The notes: generated by a model from the sequence alone, not told the origin. A DNA stretch of 64,000 nt from Strobilurus pachycystidiatus (GCA_019915135.1 JAHLMK010000012.1:868001-932000), one strand, 5' to 3'. Shown: positions 12,624 through 24,722, numbered from the stretch's first letter. Made by a program: numbers and translations.

Positions 12624-14040
12624 ATGATATCGAGGTTCTCGAGTTACCCGGCAGGCATCTGTGGCACCATTCCCATTGTTTCCTATGGCGCTAGCATCAA
12701 TAATAACACGGTGTATCCTCTAATGACGGTCACGAAAAAATGGCTTGGTGACGACTGCTTCCTGCCGTGGATGGCGGTGGGTTTATCCTATGTTCTTTTC
12801 GGCAGGCTGCACATAGGTGGCGCTTACTGTGACGGAGATGATCAGCAGTCACCATCCACTGAGGCTTTCACCATCGATGGACGAAAGGACTATAAAAGGC
12901 TCTGGCAGTGGACCTTCGCTTTGGACGCAGTCCGGGACCAAGTACAACGGTGCACACGCGCGCGAGCTATGAGATTCAAACGCGTGGCTCAGATGCGATG
13001 GATGGTCGAGCTGGTCACTAAACAACAGATGGCTTTCCTCAGGCTGGCTCCCTGTATGACGTTTGGCGACACGGACTACCAGAAGCTGCTCGCTCTTTCC
13101 GGCCATATGTCAGTCATGGACGCCGCGTTCTGTTATCGACAAGAGAGAGAGAGCGTGTGAGCAAGATGGAACCTGTGTTGGTAAGACTGGTGGCGATTCG
13201 GCGATCCGGCGACCGACATTCTTTGAAGGAATGTATACTGTGACAATTGCAAAGGAAGTATCGCAGGCTCCAGGAACATATGTACTGTCTGCATCGACAA
13301 AGAGTTCTCAGACACCTATGACCTCTGTGACGCTTGTATCGACACATGCGGCTCGCTAGATGGCCTGGTGCACGAGCGCCCGCATGCAGTCGTCAAAGTG
13401 ACGACCATGCTCCCGTCAGGGACTTTTTTGACGTGGATGATTCCCAGAGCTCGGAAGGTCGCGCAATACGTCAAGGAACAGTTCGCGCCTAAAGAGCAGA
13501 AGGAAGAGGAAGAGGTTGACTCGACCTCCGACTCTACTACACGAAGGTGCTCAATAGGTGAATGCGGGTCCAAGGCGTCGATCGAGTTCCCCTTCTGGGT
13601 CTGTCTTCAGTGTTCAAGTGAGCCTCAATCCGTTTTCTGTCCTTTCAGTGCTAGCGGTCTAACGATCCATGCAATCAGACGTTGACTTATTCAATCGGAT
13701 CGTGTACTACGTGTGCTCATCCTGTGCACAGAAAGATCACGATCCCGCGAGGCATTCCTTGGAGGCGCATTCATGGTGGCAGATGAATCACGAACCGTGG
13801 CATCACTTGGTTAGGATAACGGACTCGACTCTCCCTCAGGACCCGATGGACATCGAAAGGCGGCTGACGCTATTGGACGCCAAGATACAGGATCTAGCCA
13901 GACAGCATGAGTTGCGATTTGCGGCAATTGAGTCGAGCATGAATGAACGCTTTTCCAAATTGGAGGGCATACTCGAAAGGACCCTTTCGAGCAAGGAACG
14001 TGATGGATATGGTAGTAGCCGTTTTTTGAAAATCCGGTAG
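12624..14040 (+). CDS. ZZ-type zinc-finger protein
   Basis: Exon 1 (ATG at 12624, start uncertain because the region may be preceded by further exons) encodes a helical segment (WTFALDAVRDQV ... KRVAQMRWMVELV). A 70-nt GTGAGC..AG intron (about 13159-13231) joins it to NVYCDNCKGSIAG. The cysteine pattern CDNC - CTVC - DLCDAC - C, then HERPH (about 13240-13375), is that of a ZZ domain, a zinc-binding module for protein interaction. A second cysteine/histidine cluster follows (CSIGECGSK, CLQCS, intron about 13620-13677, then YYVCSSCAQKDHDPARH), suggesting another zinc module. The C-terminus (about 13850-14030) is a coiled coil, with heptad-like RLTLLDAKIQDLARQ and MNERFSKLEGILERT. Cytoplasmic or nuclear; partner unknown. 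A decayed duplicate of the 3' half lies at 16.85-17.3 kb, beyond DUF6534 copy 2. Confidence 0.65.
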
Positions 14041-14819
14041 TGTCATATATACTTTCGTACGATGGCACGCGGCCCATCACAGCACAAGAACGTCCATCCT
14101 CCAGGAGATGGCGAGATACAGACTCGGCGTCCAAGAGTTGGACCCTTGCCGGTATTTTCCTTCTCATATTGATCCCGCCGTACTAGTTCACGTCAAGTCC
14201 GGCTCATCTTGTTCGTCACGATTCACGATATATGGCCCTGGAGGCTGTTTCTCTGCCGTCCAGTGTCCTCGACCAAGCGAATCGGAGTAGGCCATCAAAT
14301 CCAGTCGATCCGCGAATGATACAGAAATAGGACTACTGAGGTATATCCTCAGTCTGAGGGTACATATCCGAACTTACGACGCCACTATCTGTTCGCTCTT
14401 TTGTCTTGAACACGATGACATCAAGTGAGTGCGACCAATGACCACCATCCAACTGACTTGTCCGTACGCATTTGATCTGATCACCGTGACTATCCCACCC
14501 AGATCCCATCTGAGTCTCTTTGTGATCGCGTCCATCTCCTTTGGTAGTACTGCCCTGGGTGTGTTATACACTGAACCCGCCTTGACTCGGATGGACTGCA
14601 GAGTGAAGCCTTGACTGTTGTCGAGTCAGCGTTTCTCCGACTGGCCAGAGTCTAAGTAGTGGGCTGCTGGGTACGGACCGGCGTGCGTATGTATCATCGA
14701 AGCTACAGTTACTTAGTGGCTCATCAGAGAAGTAAACATCATTCATTGAGCGATGTCAAAGCACCGCCCTCACATCTGGGTCTCGGGATTACGAGTTCCT
14801 AAGAACCCTGTGCGTCCAA
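14041..14819. other. Duplicated upstream region of DUF6534 copy 2
   Basis: No gene. About 14.2-14.8 kb is homologous, in inverted orientation, to the 9.5-9.95 kb region upstream of DUF6534 copy 1 and more weakly to 37.0-37.6 kb upstream of copy 3. Shared landmarks include GTCCGTACGCATTTGATC and GTCAGCGTTTCTCCGACTGG. The duplicated unit therefore carried several hundred bases of 5' flank with the gene. Confidence 0.6.
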
Positions 14820-14938
14820 GTATCTGCCTTGTTACTCGGTGGTATATATACCGGCGGCTCTTTCTTGTTGTATTCCCACTGCAAGCCCTTTGGCCATGAT
14901 ACCTGTCAGCGCGACGCTTCCTCCTGACTTCAACATTA
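14820..14938 (+). repeat. Orphan copy of DUF6534 promoter and first exon
   Basis: Palindromic TATA element at 14841-14852, then the leader and a damaged first exon (ATGATACCTGTCAGCG... through CTTCAACATTA at about 14897-14938). About 220 bp further on the same module is repeated intact at 15059-15165, where the real copy 2 starts. This is a local tandem duplication of promoter plus exon 1, with the upstream unit lacking the splice donor context (GAGCTGTAA) of the true exon. Confidence 0.65.
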
Positions 14939-15058
14939 GTGTCACAGCACCGAACACAAACGGCCCACCATCCGAGTGCATCTTTCTATCGGAATGACGG
15001 AATCCTAAGAATATCTCTGTACGGTGTACCTGTCCAGGTACTCGCCTCACTACTTGGT

Positions 15059-15070
15059 GGTATAAATACC
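15059..15070 (+). promoter_or_regulatory. TATA box of DUF6534 copy 2
   Basis: GGTATAAATACC, a one-base variant of the palindromic TATA element of the other copies, about 50 bp before the ATG at 15119. Confidence 0.65.
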
Positions 15071-15118
15071 GGCTCTTCCTTGTTGCATGATGCATCCCAC
15101 TGCAAATCGTTTGACTTG

Positions 15119-16623
15119 ATGATGCCCGTCAGCGCGCTTCCTCCCGGCTTCAACATTGCTGAGCTGTAATTTCTCATGTACTAGTCACTGTTGCAGATGT
15201 TGTTGTTTGACTCTTGTTTAGGTCCGGACCTCTGGTATGTCCACATAACAAATGTGCACTTCCAAGGTTTTGAAGCCATCAAGCTATTGGCAGTCCTCTT
15301 GCATTGGGGCCTCTTTGGAACACTCACTGTTCAATGCTGTTTGTTTGCTTGTTTCACCCCGCCGTGATCTTAGCTGAACAGTATATAGATCTCTACTATG
15401 AGGCTTTCCCAAAAGACAAGCCTCTGGTCAAGTCTCTCGTCTACGGCGTCTACACAATCGAGTTGGTTCAGACAATATTGGTCACACATGATGTCTTTAT
15501 CGAGTTTGGCTATGGTTTTGGAGATGTTCAGGCTCTTGTGGACGTACACCTGCAATGGCTGACTGTGCCAATCATTAGTGGTCTCAGTAAGAGAACCATC
15601 TCTCACATTTCTCGGAGACTGACATTTCCTTACTGTCCTTAGTTGCTCTGATTGGGCAAACCTTCTATGCTTATCGCATCAGGCTGCTCTCAAAGTCTTG
15701 GAGAATCCCGTTATTCATATTTGTGGTATTTATACCTTCTTAGCTCTATCTTGTCTGAGCTTCAACTGTCTACCTAGATTTCTTTGGCTATGGCTATCAG
15801 TGCCTTTATCACAGGTGCATTTATTCTCATAAGTTTGTGGATTTTTTTGTTTCAATGAGATGCTCCAACTCAGGCATCATATGTAGCTGGAAACTTGACA
15901 CTACTCAATAACCACAGAACTTCCATTGCCGCTGGTGTATGTCGCTTGGTCATTTACCACTTCTCAAATTGACATTTGCAGATTTGGTGTGGTGGCTCTG
16001 CTCTCAGCGACATTACTATTGCCGTTTATATGACATACTATGTCCGCATTTCTTGACATGCTCTTGCTTCACTGCTGACTGAGGCAACAGCTTCTAAAGA
16101 TCAATACTGGTTTCCGTCATACGCAAGTCTTGGTGTCCAAACTTGTTCGCTTGATTATTGAAACCGGAACTCTGACTGGTATGCTTCCCCAAACATAGTC
16201 TCGTCTTGTTGTTGAATGTGTGATTTAGCTGTGATCGCTCTCTGCGCTCTTATCCTGTTCCTTGGCTTTCCTGGCCATATGTATTACGCCATCCCCGTCC
16301 TGATCTTGCCAAAACTCTACTCGAACACTATCCTCGTTGTGCTGAATTCCCGATTCCAGATCGTGGGCGGGCGCACAGCTCACGATCCGTCCGATACGGT
16401 CTACCTGAGCTCAATCCCAAGCTACGTGGTTCGCGACCCAGATGGCGGCGGCGGCGGTACCGCAAGTAATTCTCAATCCCCTGTCATCACCATCGAGAGG
16501 GAGGTGTTCTCGGACCATGGCATCGAGAATATTGGCATCAAGCTGAAAGGGATGAATGTGAGTCCTTCGGAAAGCCGTGATTGTCACCTAATACTTACCC
16601 AAATGTAGGACCACAATGTGTAG
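15119..16623 (+). CDS. DUF6534-type seven-helix membrane protein, copy 2
   Basis: Exon 1 (ATG 15119, MMPVSALPPGFNIAEL) splices at GAGCT|GTAATT to the mini-exon SGPL (about 15222-15234), then to LLAVLLHWGLFGTLTVQ (about 15289-15343). After a 31-nt intron comes the exon with EQYIDLYYEAFPKDKPLVKSLVYGVY (15376-15440) and FGYGFGDVQAL, ending in the helix WLTVPIISGLS. Further short helix exons follow (LIGQTFYAYRIRLLSKSW at 15650-15705; an IWCGGSALSDITIAVYMTYY-like stretch at 15985-16043; LLKINTGFRHTQVLVSKLV at about 16090). The DUF6534 signature ILPKLYSNTILVVLNSRFQIVGGRT spans about 16300-16380, and the gene ends DHNV-stop at 16621. Plasma or endomembrane protein of unknown function. All exons checked look open, so the copy may be functional. 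It is flanked by an intact ZZ gene on the left and a ZZ fragment on the right. Confidence 0.75.
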
Positions 16624-16845
16624 AAAGCTCATTACTGCGTTAGTTGCAGGCTGGTAAACTTCCTGAAGGTTCTCTGTGTACAGTACCACCTTGATTGAAA
16701 GTCGGCTTGCTTCGTTCTACGGAATGCGTGATATTTTTCAGAGCGGAAAGGAAAGAAAGGGCGCCTGCCAGTGGCAACTTGCTTCTCGCGGACGGCAATC
16801 TCACCTGTCAAAATGAATGGCAAAGGCGAACTCAGTTTGCGCCGA

Positions 16846-17300
16846 AGAGCAGAAGGCAGAGGAAGACGTCGGTCGACTCAACCTTCTACACGAACGTGCT
16901 GGATAAGTGAATGCGGGTCGAAGGCGTCGGTCGAGTTCCCCTTCTGAGTCTGTCTGCACCGTTCAGGTGAGCCTGTTCAATCTGGTTCTGTCCTCTGAAT
17001 GTTAGCAGTCTAATCCTCCTTGCAGCCAGGGGTACGTGTGGTCGTCTTGTGCACAAAAAGATTACGCACCCGCGAGACATTTCTTGGAAGGCGCATTCCT
17101 GATGGACGAACCGTACGGTGGCATCACTTGGTGAGGATAACGGACTCGACTCTCCCTCAGGACCCGGTGGACATCGAGAGGTTGGACGCAAAGGGCCAGA
17201 CAGCAGGAGTTGCGACTTGCTTTGCCAAATTGGAGGGCATGCTCGAAAGGATCTTTACGAACGTACACACATGGCTTGAGAACTCAGCTGAGATCGAGAT
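16846..17300 (+). pseudogene. Decayed fragment of the ZZ zinc-finger gene
   Basis: This stretch repeats the 3' half of the gene at 12.6-14.0 kb: the segment beginning GGAAGACGTCGGTCGACTC corresponds to about 13500, and the block CATCACTTGGTGAGGATAAC to about 13801. Stops, small deletions and loss of the cysteine-rich 5' half show that it is not coding. It is in the same orientation as the parent, on the other side of DUF6534 copy 2. Confidence 0.75.
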
Positions 17301-17459
17301 GCCAAGCTCTGGGCAACAGAGGAGGCGACGACCTCAATCTGGGCGAAGTGCATTGACATCTATATAGTACGAACTCTCCTACCGTACTACTAACGGCGTC
17401 CTTTATATCCGTCTTTTCTTGCTTTCCTATCAATCCACTTGATTTAATGATGCCGAATA

Positions 17460-18897
17460 CTAATGAAATTTGAATAGACCAACCTCACGTTCATCCTCCC
17501 ACTCCATATCGCGTTTGTGGCGTGACGGAGAGTTAGAATCGACCGCCATCATATCGTCCGTGTCAGAAGCACTGTGGGTCTGGGTCTGGGACGGTAACCA
17601 CGCGTTGATTTTGGAGTCCTCCCCGCCTGTCACTAGGACGCCGTTCTAAAGATCGTCAGTCATCGTATACGACAGAGAAAAAAAGAGAGAGGCGTCACCT
17701 CTTTATCCCAGAGAAGCGCGCGTATGACACCGTCGTGGCCGTGGCTCCAGATGTTGTGGATGTACCATGAGCCCGAGTCTGGGTTGGATAGAAGGGCGAA
17801 GTCGCCTCTGTGTCGGTGTCGAGCGTCAGTGATGATTTTCGAGATGTGAGAAAGAAAAGATGATACGCACTCATTGGAGCCGACGAAGATAGCTGGCTGG
17901 TCGTCCGCGAGAGTGACGCAGTTCACGAGGTAGTCTGTCACCCAGGTGTCGCCTGCATGCAACGACGGTTTTCTGATGTCTATGCTTTGTAGTTGGTCTA
18001 GCTAGAAGATGGTCAGTCGAAAGGACGGATGAGTAAGTGAGGTGTATATGCTTGCATTATTAGTCCACGTCCCAAACGTCTCCATGTCACTAGCAGCCCA
18101 GACTTTCTGGTAACCTGGCATCCACCCTGCTTGCGCGACGCTAGTTCCCCAGTTCGCCACGACAGAGACAGCCTCATCCTCATCGGGTTCGTTTCCGTTG
18201 GAAAGACAAATCAAGCCATCGGTCGAAGCAGACAGTAGGGTGTTATCTGGTGCAAACTGCAGAACCGTCACATCGTCTGAATGTGTGGATCCATGTGTGC
18301 GGAGCGGTGTTGCGGGTTGCCGTGGATCCCTGACGAAGAAGGATGATGATGAGCCGTGACAAGAAACCCTTGGCATTGGCAAGGATTTACACACCAGAAG
18401 AATATGTTGGCATCGTCGCCCTGTAGATCAGATCCAGCAGCAACTGTCAACCCGTCCTGCGAGACATCGCAACACAGAAGCGGCATGTTTTTTCCGAGGT
18501 TGGTCACTGGACAACGCCTTTAAGCGGTCAAAAACTTTAGTGAGGCGGACGGAGTGGCGTATTTACTTTTTATGCTGTGGGAGTTTGAGCGATCGTCCCA
18601 GATTTTGACGGAGCCGTCGTGTCCTGATGAGACGAGGGATTGGCGCGCAAATCCGGCAATGGAGTCGACCGTCCGGAGGGAGGTGGTTGCGGTTTCGTGG
18701 CCAGCTAGAGACTGGATGTGGCGCATGGATGCTTTATCGTATATGTCGATGGTATTTGCCGGCGCGGACGAGGCTGCAGCGTAGTGGCCGGGAAGGGCGG
18801 CGAGGGCAATAACATAGGCATTTGTAGGGAGATGCGTCGTGTTTGACGGTGAGGTATGCCGCGAGAACTGGGCGGAGGGAATCAGAGACTGCGCCAT
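17460..18897 (-). CDS. WD40-repeat protein, WDR89-like
   Basis: Starts MAQSLIPSAQFSRHTS at ATG 18897; upstream in-frame codons are ignored because the family begins with a short N-terminus before blade 1. WD-type units include YVIALAALPGHYAAASSAPANTI (about 18815-18740), QSLVSSGHDGSVKIWDDR (about 18635-18580), GLTVAAGSDLQGDDANIFFWD (about 18455-18395), and VTVLQFAPDNTLLSASTDGLI (about 18270-18205). The C-terminal blades are AIFVGSNEGDFALLSNP (about 17905-17775, across an intron), IWSHGHDGVIRALLWD (about 17745-17700) and NGVLVTGGEDSKINAWLP (about 17645-17595). The gene ends with an acidic/basic tail and a stop at 17460. At least five short introns are present. The order and the GGEDSKINAW blade are typical of WDR89, a single-domain beta-propeller of poorly known role in animals and fungi. 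Likely a scaffold; no enzymatic motif. Confidence 0.8.
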
Positions 18898-19359
18898 TTC
18901 TGCGCTGAACAAAAAAATAGAGCAGGTGATGATCCGATCGAAGAAAGCAGCGTGTTTGGTTCCGGCACGGCGGCGGCGGCCGTACCTTGTTTGCTGAGGT
19001 AACGCCAGTTGGCTTTCTTGTGCTCGCAGCTTTGACCATCCACGCCAGTCCCTCTGCCTAGGCTCCTCGCGCAAGAGGCACAGCGGTGCACGACAACCTG
19101 CACATTCCTTTCTTTACCTCCCCACCCTCCTTGTCAGGAATCTCCGTTCTTTTCTTCTCGAATTAATTATCCAAAAAAACCCATCATGCAAGTTGACAAC
19201 AAATTGAACAATGATCTTCAAGCGCAGCACCGTGTATGCTCTATCTTTCGGCCTTATCCCAGCATCCTCATCGTTTTCCTTGCAGTTCGACTCGTTCAAG
19301 CTCGGAAACCCCAGGCCCACGCACGCTCATGCCCGTTCCCACTCACGAAATACATCCAT
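18898..19359. other. Divergent promoter region between the WDR89-like gene and the coiled-coil gene
   Basis: The two genes point away from each other. Open frames on both strands here are short and not family-like. An in-frame ATG at 19211 upstream of the chosen start of the next gene could extend it by 50 codons, but that segment is low in similarity to the rest. Confidence 0.45.
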
Positions 19360-22300
19360 GTCTTCATTCTCCTTTGGCGCCTCGAAATCCACACCCGCGA
19401 ACATGGCCGACACGCCTCCGCCCTCCGCCAAGCGCAACTCGCACCACAGACGCAGGTCCTCGGTGTCCACCCGTCGGGAATCGGCCGAGATGATGGGCAT
19501 GGCCGTCCCCGACCTGCCTCAGGCCATCTCGGACGAAAACATCAACCTCGGCGACAAGGACTCCATTCGCCGCAGGGCGTTGTGGGCGCTCGAGGGCAAA
19601 CCCGATGCATCCTACTCCAAGGTCGAGATCCCCGAGCTCACGACCCCCGACAGCGAGACCAAGGGCTTTGACTTTCGTGAGCGGACATCTCTTACGTCTT
19701 TCTGTCGCCAGCTTATTTAGCCTTTACCTCAGCCTCGAAACCTTCATTCCCTGCCGGCACTGGCGCCAATCCCGCCCTGTCATCGCTCATGTCAAACAAG
19801 CGGGAGCGGGACTCGTTCAAACTCCTCGGCGCTAGCTGCTCCAAAGACCTACTGCACACCTTGGTGGAAGAGGACGAGGACGAGGACGAGGCCGGCCATA
19901 CATGCGCCTCGCCCTTGTCCCTTGAACCGTCCACTGTGCCTGCCCCGAAACCCCTTACCTCCAAGCCACGCCCCGCAACACTTAGCCTCCGTCCCCTGTC
20001 CCTGACTCCCGATAACTTAGCCCACAATGCTTTTGGCCTACCTACGCCTCCCAGCACATCTCAGTCTTACCCTCGCTCGGGTCTCAAATCATTGTCCCTC
20101 TGCTCTTCTGATTCTCAATCCCCATCACCACAGACACCTGCGATCTCTCGTAAACCAATTCTCAATCTTCAGATTGCCGCCGACGGATCTCTCATCAAGC
20201 GGTCATCGGTCGATTCCCCTGTCGATATCAAGGCCTCTCGGCGCAGCAGCATTGCTTACAAACGATCTTCCTCGTCGTCTTCGTCGTCGTCGTTGGGTGC
20301 TGGTCTCCCAACGCCGGAGATGACACCCACCTTTGACGGTCACCGCTCCCTCAGCAGTGTTGCGACCGACGACGATGATGCATGCTCTGTTTCTTCCAGC
20401 TCTTCACGACCAAACCGTCCCCTCAGCGCTAGCGAGCAACATTTTTTATTCAAAAGCCACAACGCGCTTCTTACCCGTATCATGGACCTTGAACGCAGTC
20501 TCAGCTCCAGGCGCCGTGACGACAGCTTCAGTTCGCGGCCCACCTCTGCGCTCTCCGATGTCTCAAATACTTCCTCGCCTGCTGACGACGAGATGCTGCG
20601 CCTTGTCGCTGATCTCAAGTCGGAGCGAGATGAATTGAAGCGGGATGTTGAGGGCTGGCGCGAACGAGTTGCGGATATGGATAAGCAGATGGTCACTCTT
20701 GTGAAGCGGGTCGAGAATGAGAGGCGGGAGGCTTGGGTTGCGAGATCCAAGTGCGGAATGGTGGAGGTCGAGCGCACTGGCTTGGCTAAGGAGGTGGAGA
20801 GCCTTAACACTCAAGTCCTTGGTCTACGAGGCGAGAACCGCGTTCTGCAAAGTGAGGTCGACCGTCTGGGCCGGGACAAGTCCGCCCTGGAGGAGGAGAT
20901 CGCTCAGCTGAAGGCTAGCCAGGACGCGCCCACGACTCCCAGACCATGGGAAGCATTCGGTCGTAAGCGTGGCACCGTTGGGTCCTCGTTGGATTCCGCA
21001 AGCACATCATCAATTACGGATGTGGACCTTGATGAGTCGCCGATGGAGTTTGGGTTTTCTCTCAAGTCTGTTGCCGAGGAGCCCGAGGAGACTTCTGGCT
21101 ATTTCTCGGACGAGGAGAACGGCTTGGCTGGGTACGAAGATGAGGACGAGGACGACGTGACGCACAGCCCGATGTCGGATGATGACTTTGGGTCGGACGA
21201 TGGCTTCCCGCGCTCTGTGGTGGTGTTGAAGAACACTTCCGAACAAGACGCGGTGACTGGACTTGCTACGCCTGCGAAGACGCCGCCTTCGCACCAGTCC
21301 CGCGCTTCTCTGTCGAAGACGTGGACGTTCCCCCGCGGAAGCCATATGCCGCGTGTTGCCACCTCTGGCAGCTCGAATGAGGTTGACAAGTTCTTTGGCT
21401 GTCTGGATGACAGGGAGGACAGCCCTGTGATTGCTGCTGATGACGAGGACCCGTATAGCTTTGAGCGGAGCAAGGGTCTGTTCGCGAGCGGATTCAAGTG
21501 TGAGGATACCGATATGCCCGCGTGGTTGCTCGGTGAGGCTGTTGTTGAGGAGAAGGGTCTTGATGTTGTCATTGAGGCCGACGAAGAGGAGGAAGACAGC
21601 GAGGCGACGAAGGTCGACGCGGAGGAGGACGATGAAGACGTGTTCGGCGGTGTCATTGGCGGTATCAAGATCACTTTCACACCGCCATCCGACGATCCTG
21701 CCGAGCTTATGACACCGAAGGCGCCTACGTCCCCCGTCCCGGAGAGCCCCAAGTCGCGCTTCGAGCCTCTTCCTGGATTCGATGTTGAAGAAGACGAGGA
21801 CGTGGTGCGGACGCCGTTCAACTTTGGTCGGCCGCTTGCCAAGACGGTCACTACGCCAGCGTCTGAGCCTCGGCGGACTCCTTCGCCCTCTTCTATCCCA
21901 CGTGCCGTCTCGCGCCCTGTTATGTTCGACTCGCCTACCTCCCACTCCACATCGGCCAATTACAGCTACCAAACTCCGCCGAAGCGGGCAGCGCACTCTT
22001 TTATCCCCCAGCCCATCTCGCCCAAGCCCAAGCCGACCACGACATTCATGCGTCAACCCGCCCGCAAACCCCTCGTTCAGGCGCACCACAACGAAGTTGG
22101 AAAGGCCTTTGCTAGATCATCATCAAACGGTTCGGCCCATAACCCTCAAACTAATGAGAGTACGTCTTTTACTGATACTCGTTTCGTGCTTGTAGTGGAC
22201 GATGATATGAACGCAGTTGGCAGGTTCTCCGATGTGGGCGAAGGGTCGTCGGTGATGGCGAGTGTGGACTTGGGCCGACCCAGCTCTGACGAGAGTCCGA

Positions 22301-22545
22301 AGCCTGCTTCTTCTTGGTCCCCGCGGCTGTTTTCTTCGTTCACGAGCTACATCGGGCTGTCTTTGTCACCGAAGATGGACGAGCCTCATGCTGTGGTTAC
22401 CCCACCGCAGGGGAAGCGATATGTGTCGAAGGAGCAGCAGCTCCAGAAGTTGAAGGCTCGGCTCGAGAAGGAGGGGTCGGCGATTGTCCCTTTTGCTGGT
22501 GATGTGTGCCAGAGATGCCATGATGACGATGCGGTGTTTTTGTAA
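19360..22545 (+). CDS. Large serine-rich protein with central coiled coil, unknown function
   Basis: Exon 1 (from MSSFSFGASKS, about 19360) contains a basic serine-rich patch (SHHRRRSSVSTRRES) and DKDSIRRRALWALEGK, a short conserved-looking motif. A 45-nt intron (about 19678-19722) joins it to a long second exon of nearly 2.4 kb. This begins with low-complexity sequence, then a coiled coil at about 20460-20930 (LRLVADLKSERDELKRDVEGW ... EVESLNTQVLGLRGENRVLQSEV), followed by acidic runs and many S/TP sites that look like kinase targets. A 36-nt GTACGT..TAG segment at about 22160-22195 may be an in-frame intron. The C-terminal block QQLQKLKARLEKEGS and CQRCHDDDAVFL-stop at 22545 looks conserved. 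Probably a cytoskeletal or cell-cycle-associated scaffold, but I do not recognise the family. Confidence 0.75.
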
Positions 22546-23169
22546 GGCGAGTTCTTCCCGTCTTGCGCCAAGTCGGAACGGTAGTGCTGACATGTACATT
22601 CGTGGTGTGCAGATATTATTCTTGATCTGTGGCTTTTGGACTGGTACTTATATATTCTGAAATAGTCAGATATGACACGTACTTCTTTCTTTCCTCCTCA
22701 CCCCCACTCCCCACCACCTCACTCCCATTCCATCCCATTCCATCCTAACCCATTTCATTCTATTCTATTCGCTGTTGTTCCATATATATATACGCTGGTA
22801 TAGCTAGATGCTAGAACGGACGCTATTATTAGGGACTTGCCCTTTTGTATTCCCTGTGTAAATTTATATGAACCCATCGCGAAGATTCGCTTCTCTGAAT
22901 ATACCTATGCCTTATGCTTCAGCTTTCCTCTGGAAAACGATCAAGTTACGTGGTAATCGGCGATCGCGTAGGTTCCATAATCACTGTCGAGACAAGCAAA
23001 CGCCTTGAAATCTTTAAACCGCCCTCGAGAACGGTCCCGCTCATGTTCCGACTGGCCTTGGAGCATGATACGCACTTCTATTAGATACCCAGTGAACCTC
23101 CAGCCTACGAACGCAAAGAAAGTAAAAGGATTAGAGATGTACGTCTATATAATGAAAATCCAATCTTCT
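22546..23169. other. Convergent 3' intergenic region with short TTCCA-type microsatellite
   Basis: The tails of two convergent genes meet here. The stretch about 22720-22770 is built from CCATT/ATTCC-like pentamers, and 22782-22794 is a TA run. No gene is seen. Confidence 0.6.
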
Positions 23170-24722
23170 CTAAAGGCTGCCCTCAGCCATCTTCGCCTTG
23201 TAGTACCGAACCATCTCCTCCAAACCCATGCGAACAGTCCACCTGTTCTCCCAGCCAAGGGAAGCCTTGGCCCGGGTGGTGTCGGCCCTCCTCTTCTGGG
23301 GGTCGTCGGTGGGGAGGTTCTTGTAGACAACCTCGACGCGGCGCTCGCGCTTGACACCGTCCTCGTCCTGGACCTTCTCGACGATATCCCGAACAAGCTC
23401 CGCGAATTCGCCGATGGAGAACTCATCACTGCTTCCGATGTTGACTGGACGCGAGTCGTCGCCGTTCATGAGGAGGATGAGGCCATCGATGAGGTCGTGG
23501 ATGTATTGGAAGGAACGGGTCTGGGTGCCGTCACCGTAGACGGTGAGATCCTCGCCCTTGAGCGCCTGTACGATGAAGTTGGAGACTACGCGTCCATCGT
23601 AGGGGTTCACTGTGAGCAAACGCAAGTTAGGATAGATCGCATAGAAAGGAACCGAGATAACTTACTACGCGGGCCGTAAGTGTTAAAGATACGGGCAACA
23701 CGCACATCAACGCCATCTTGACGTTGATAGCCGTAAGTGAGAGTCTCAGCGACACGCTTTCCCTCGTCGTAGCAGGCGCGAGGGCCAATTGGGTTGACGT
23801 GTCCCCAGCTGGAAAATGTATTGCTTTAGCATATCAACTAGCGGCGAATGATGTTGCCGCACTATTCTTCGGTTTGAGGGTGCACTTCTGGGTCACCGTA
23901 CACCTCTGGAGCAGACTTTAGAGAGGGTCATTGCGGAAGCAAGGAGGCACGTACCAGAGGTACTGGTGATGAGGAAGCGAGCCTTGGTGCGCTTAGCCAA
24001 ACCAAGCATGTTCAGGGTTCCCATGAAGGAGGTTTTCACCGTCTTGACAGAGTTAAACTGATAGTGAGGAGGTGATGCAGGGCATGCCAGATGGTAGATC
24101 TCTACAGATCGTAGTCAGTGATAATGGTAATTTAGGAGTCCATGCGGACTCACGGTCGCACTCAATCATGAAAGGCTCGACGACGTCGTGGCGGACCATC
24201 TCAAAGTTGGGGTGGCCAATCCAATGCGAGACGGTGGTCTTGGAACCGGTGAAGAAGTTGTCAAGGACGGTAACATCGTGGCCGAGGAGCATGAGTCGGT
24301 CGACGAGATGGGAGCCAACGAAGCCAGCGCCGCCAGTGACCAGGATGCGCTTCCTCTCGGAAGGCGAAAGGAGCTTCACGGGAGGGAAGCGGGTGAGGGT
24401 GGTATACGAGATGGAGCTGGTATCGGGATGGTAGATGGACTTGGACTGGTACTCAGCGCCGGCAGGGCTAGCTTGCTCCTCCACTTTCTTGGGCTCGGCC
24501 GTAGTCACGTAGTGTGGGCGAAGGTAGAGAGCGCGCAGGGCATCAAGTCCGACAGTGCTGTCGAAGCCAAAGGAGTTGTAGCCAACGGCGGTGATCTCCT
24601 GGCCGTTCTTGTCCAGTGTGACAATCTGATTAGAAGAGTGGTGAGCAATGGTTCAAATGTGCTCTACGACGCGCCGGACGACGACGACGACTAGAAAGTA
24701 GGTGACATACAGAGGAGGACAT
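23170..24722 (-). CDS. UXS1: UDP-glucuronate decarboxylase (UDP-xylose synthase)
   Basis: Converts UDP-glucuronate to UDP-xylose using bound NAD+, a step for capsule/cell-wall glycans in basidiomycetes. ATG at 24722 begins a tiny exon (MSSS), followed by an N-terminal extension ([20 protein letters not shown], about 24590-24525). Then come the Rossmann motif [19 protein letters not shown] (about 24350-24295) and [20 protein letters not shown]. Further exons carry [13 protein letters not shown] (about 24115-24060) and [16 protein letters not shown] (about 24000-23945). [13 protein letters not shown] at about 23790-23750 holds the catalytic Tyr-x3-Lys, and the last exon (23625-23170) holds [20 protein letters not shown] and [19 protein letters not shown]. 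Motifs and order match extended-type SDR UXS enzymes. At least five introns are present, and the frame is intact wherever checked. It probably acts in the cytosol or Golgi lumen; no signal peptide is evident. Confidence 0.93.

Noticed and set aside
21010..22089. Long minus-strand frames opposite the 19.4-22.5 kb gene
   Set aside because: Antisense shadows caused by the biased codon use of an acidic, serine-rich coding exon.
22782..22794. TA-run as a possible promoter
   Set aside because: It sits between two convergent 3' ends, where no start is expected.
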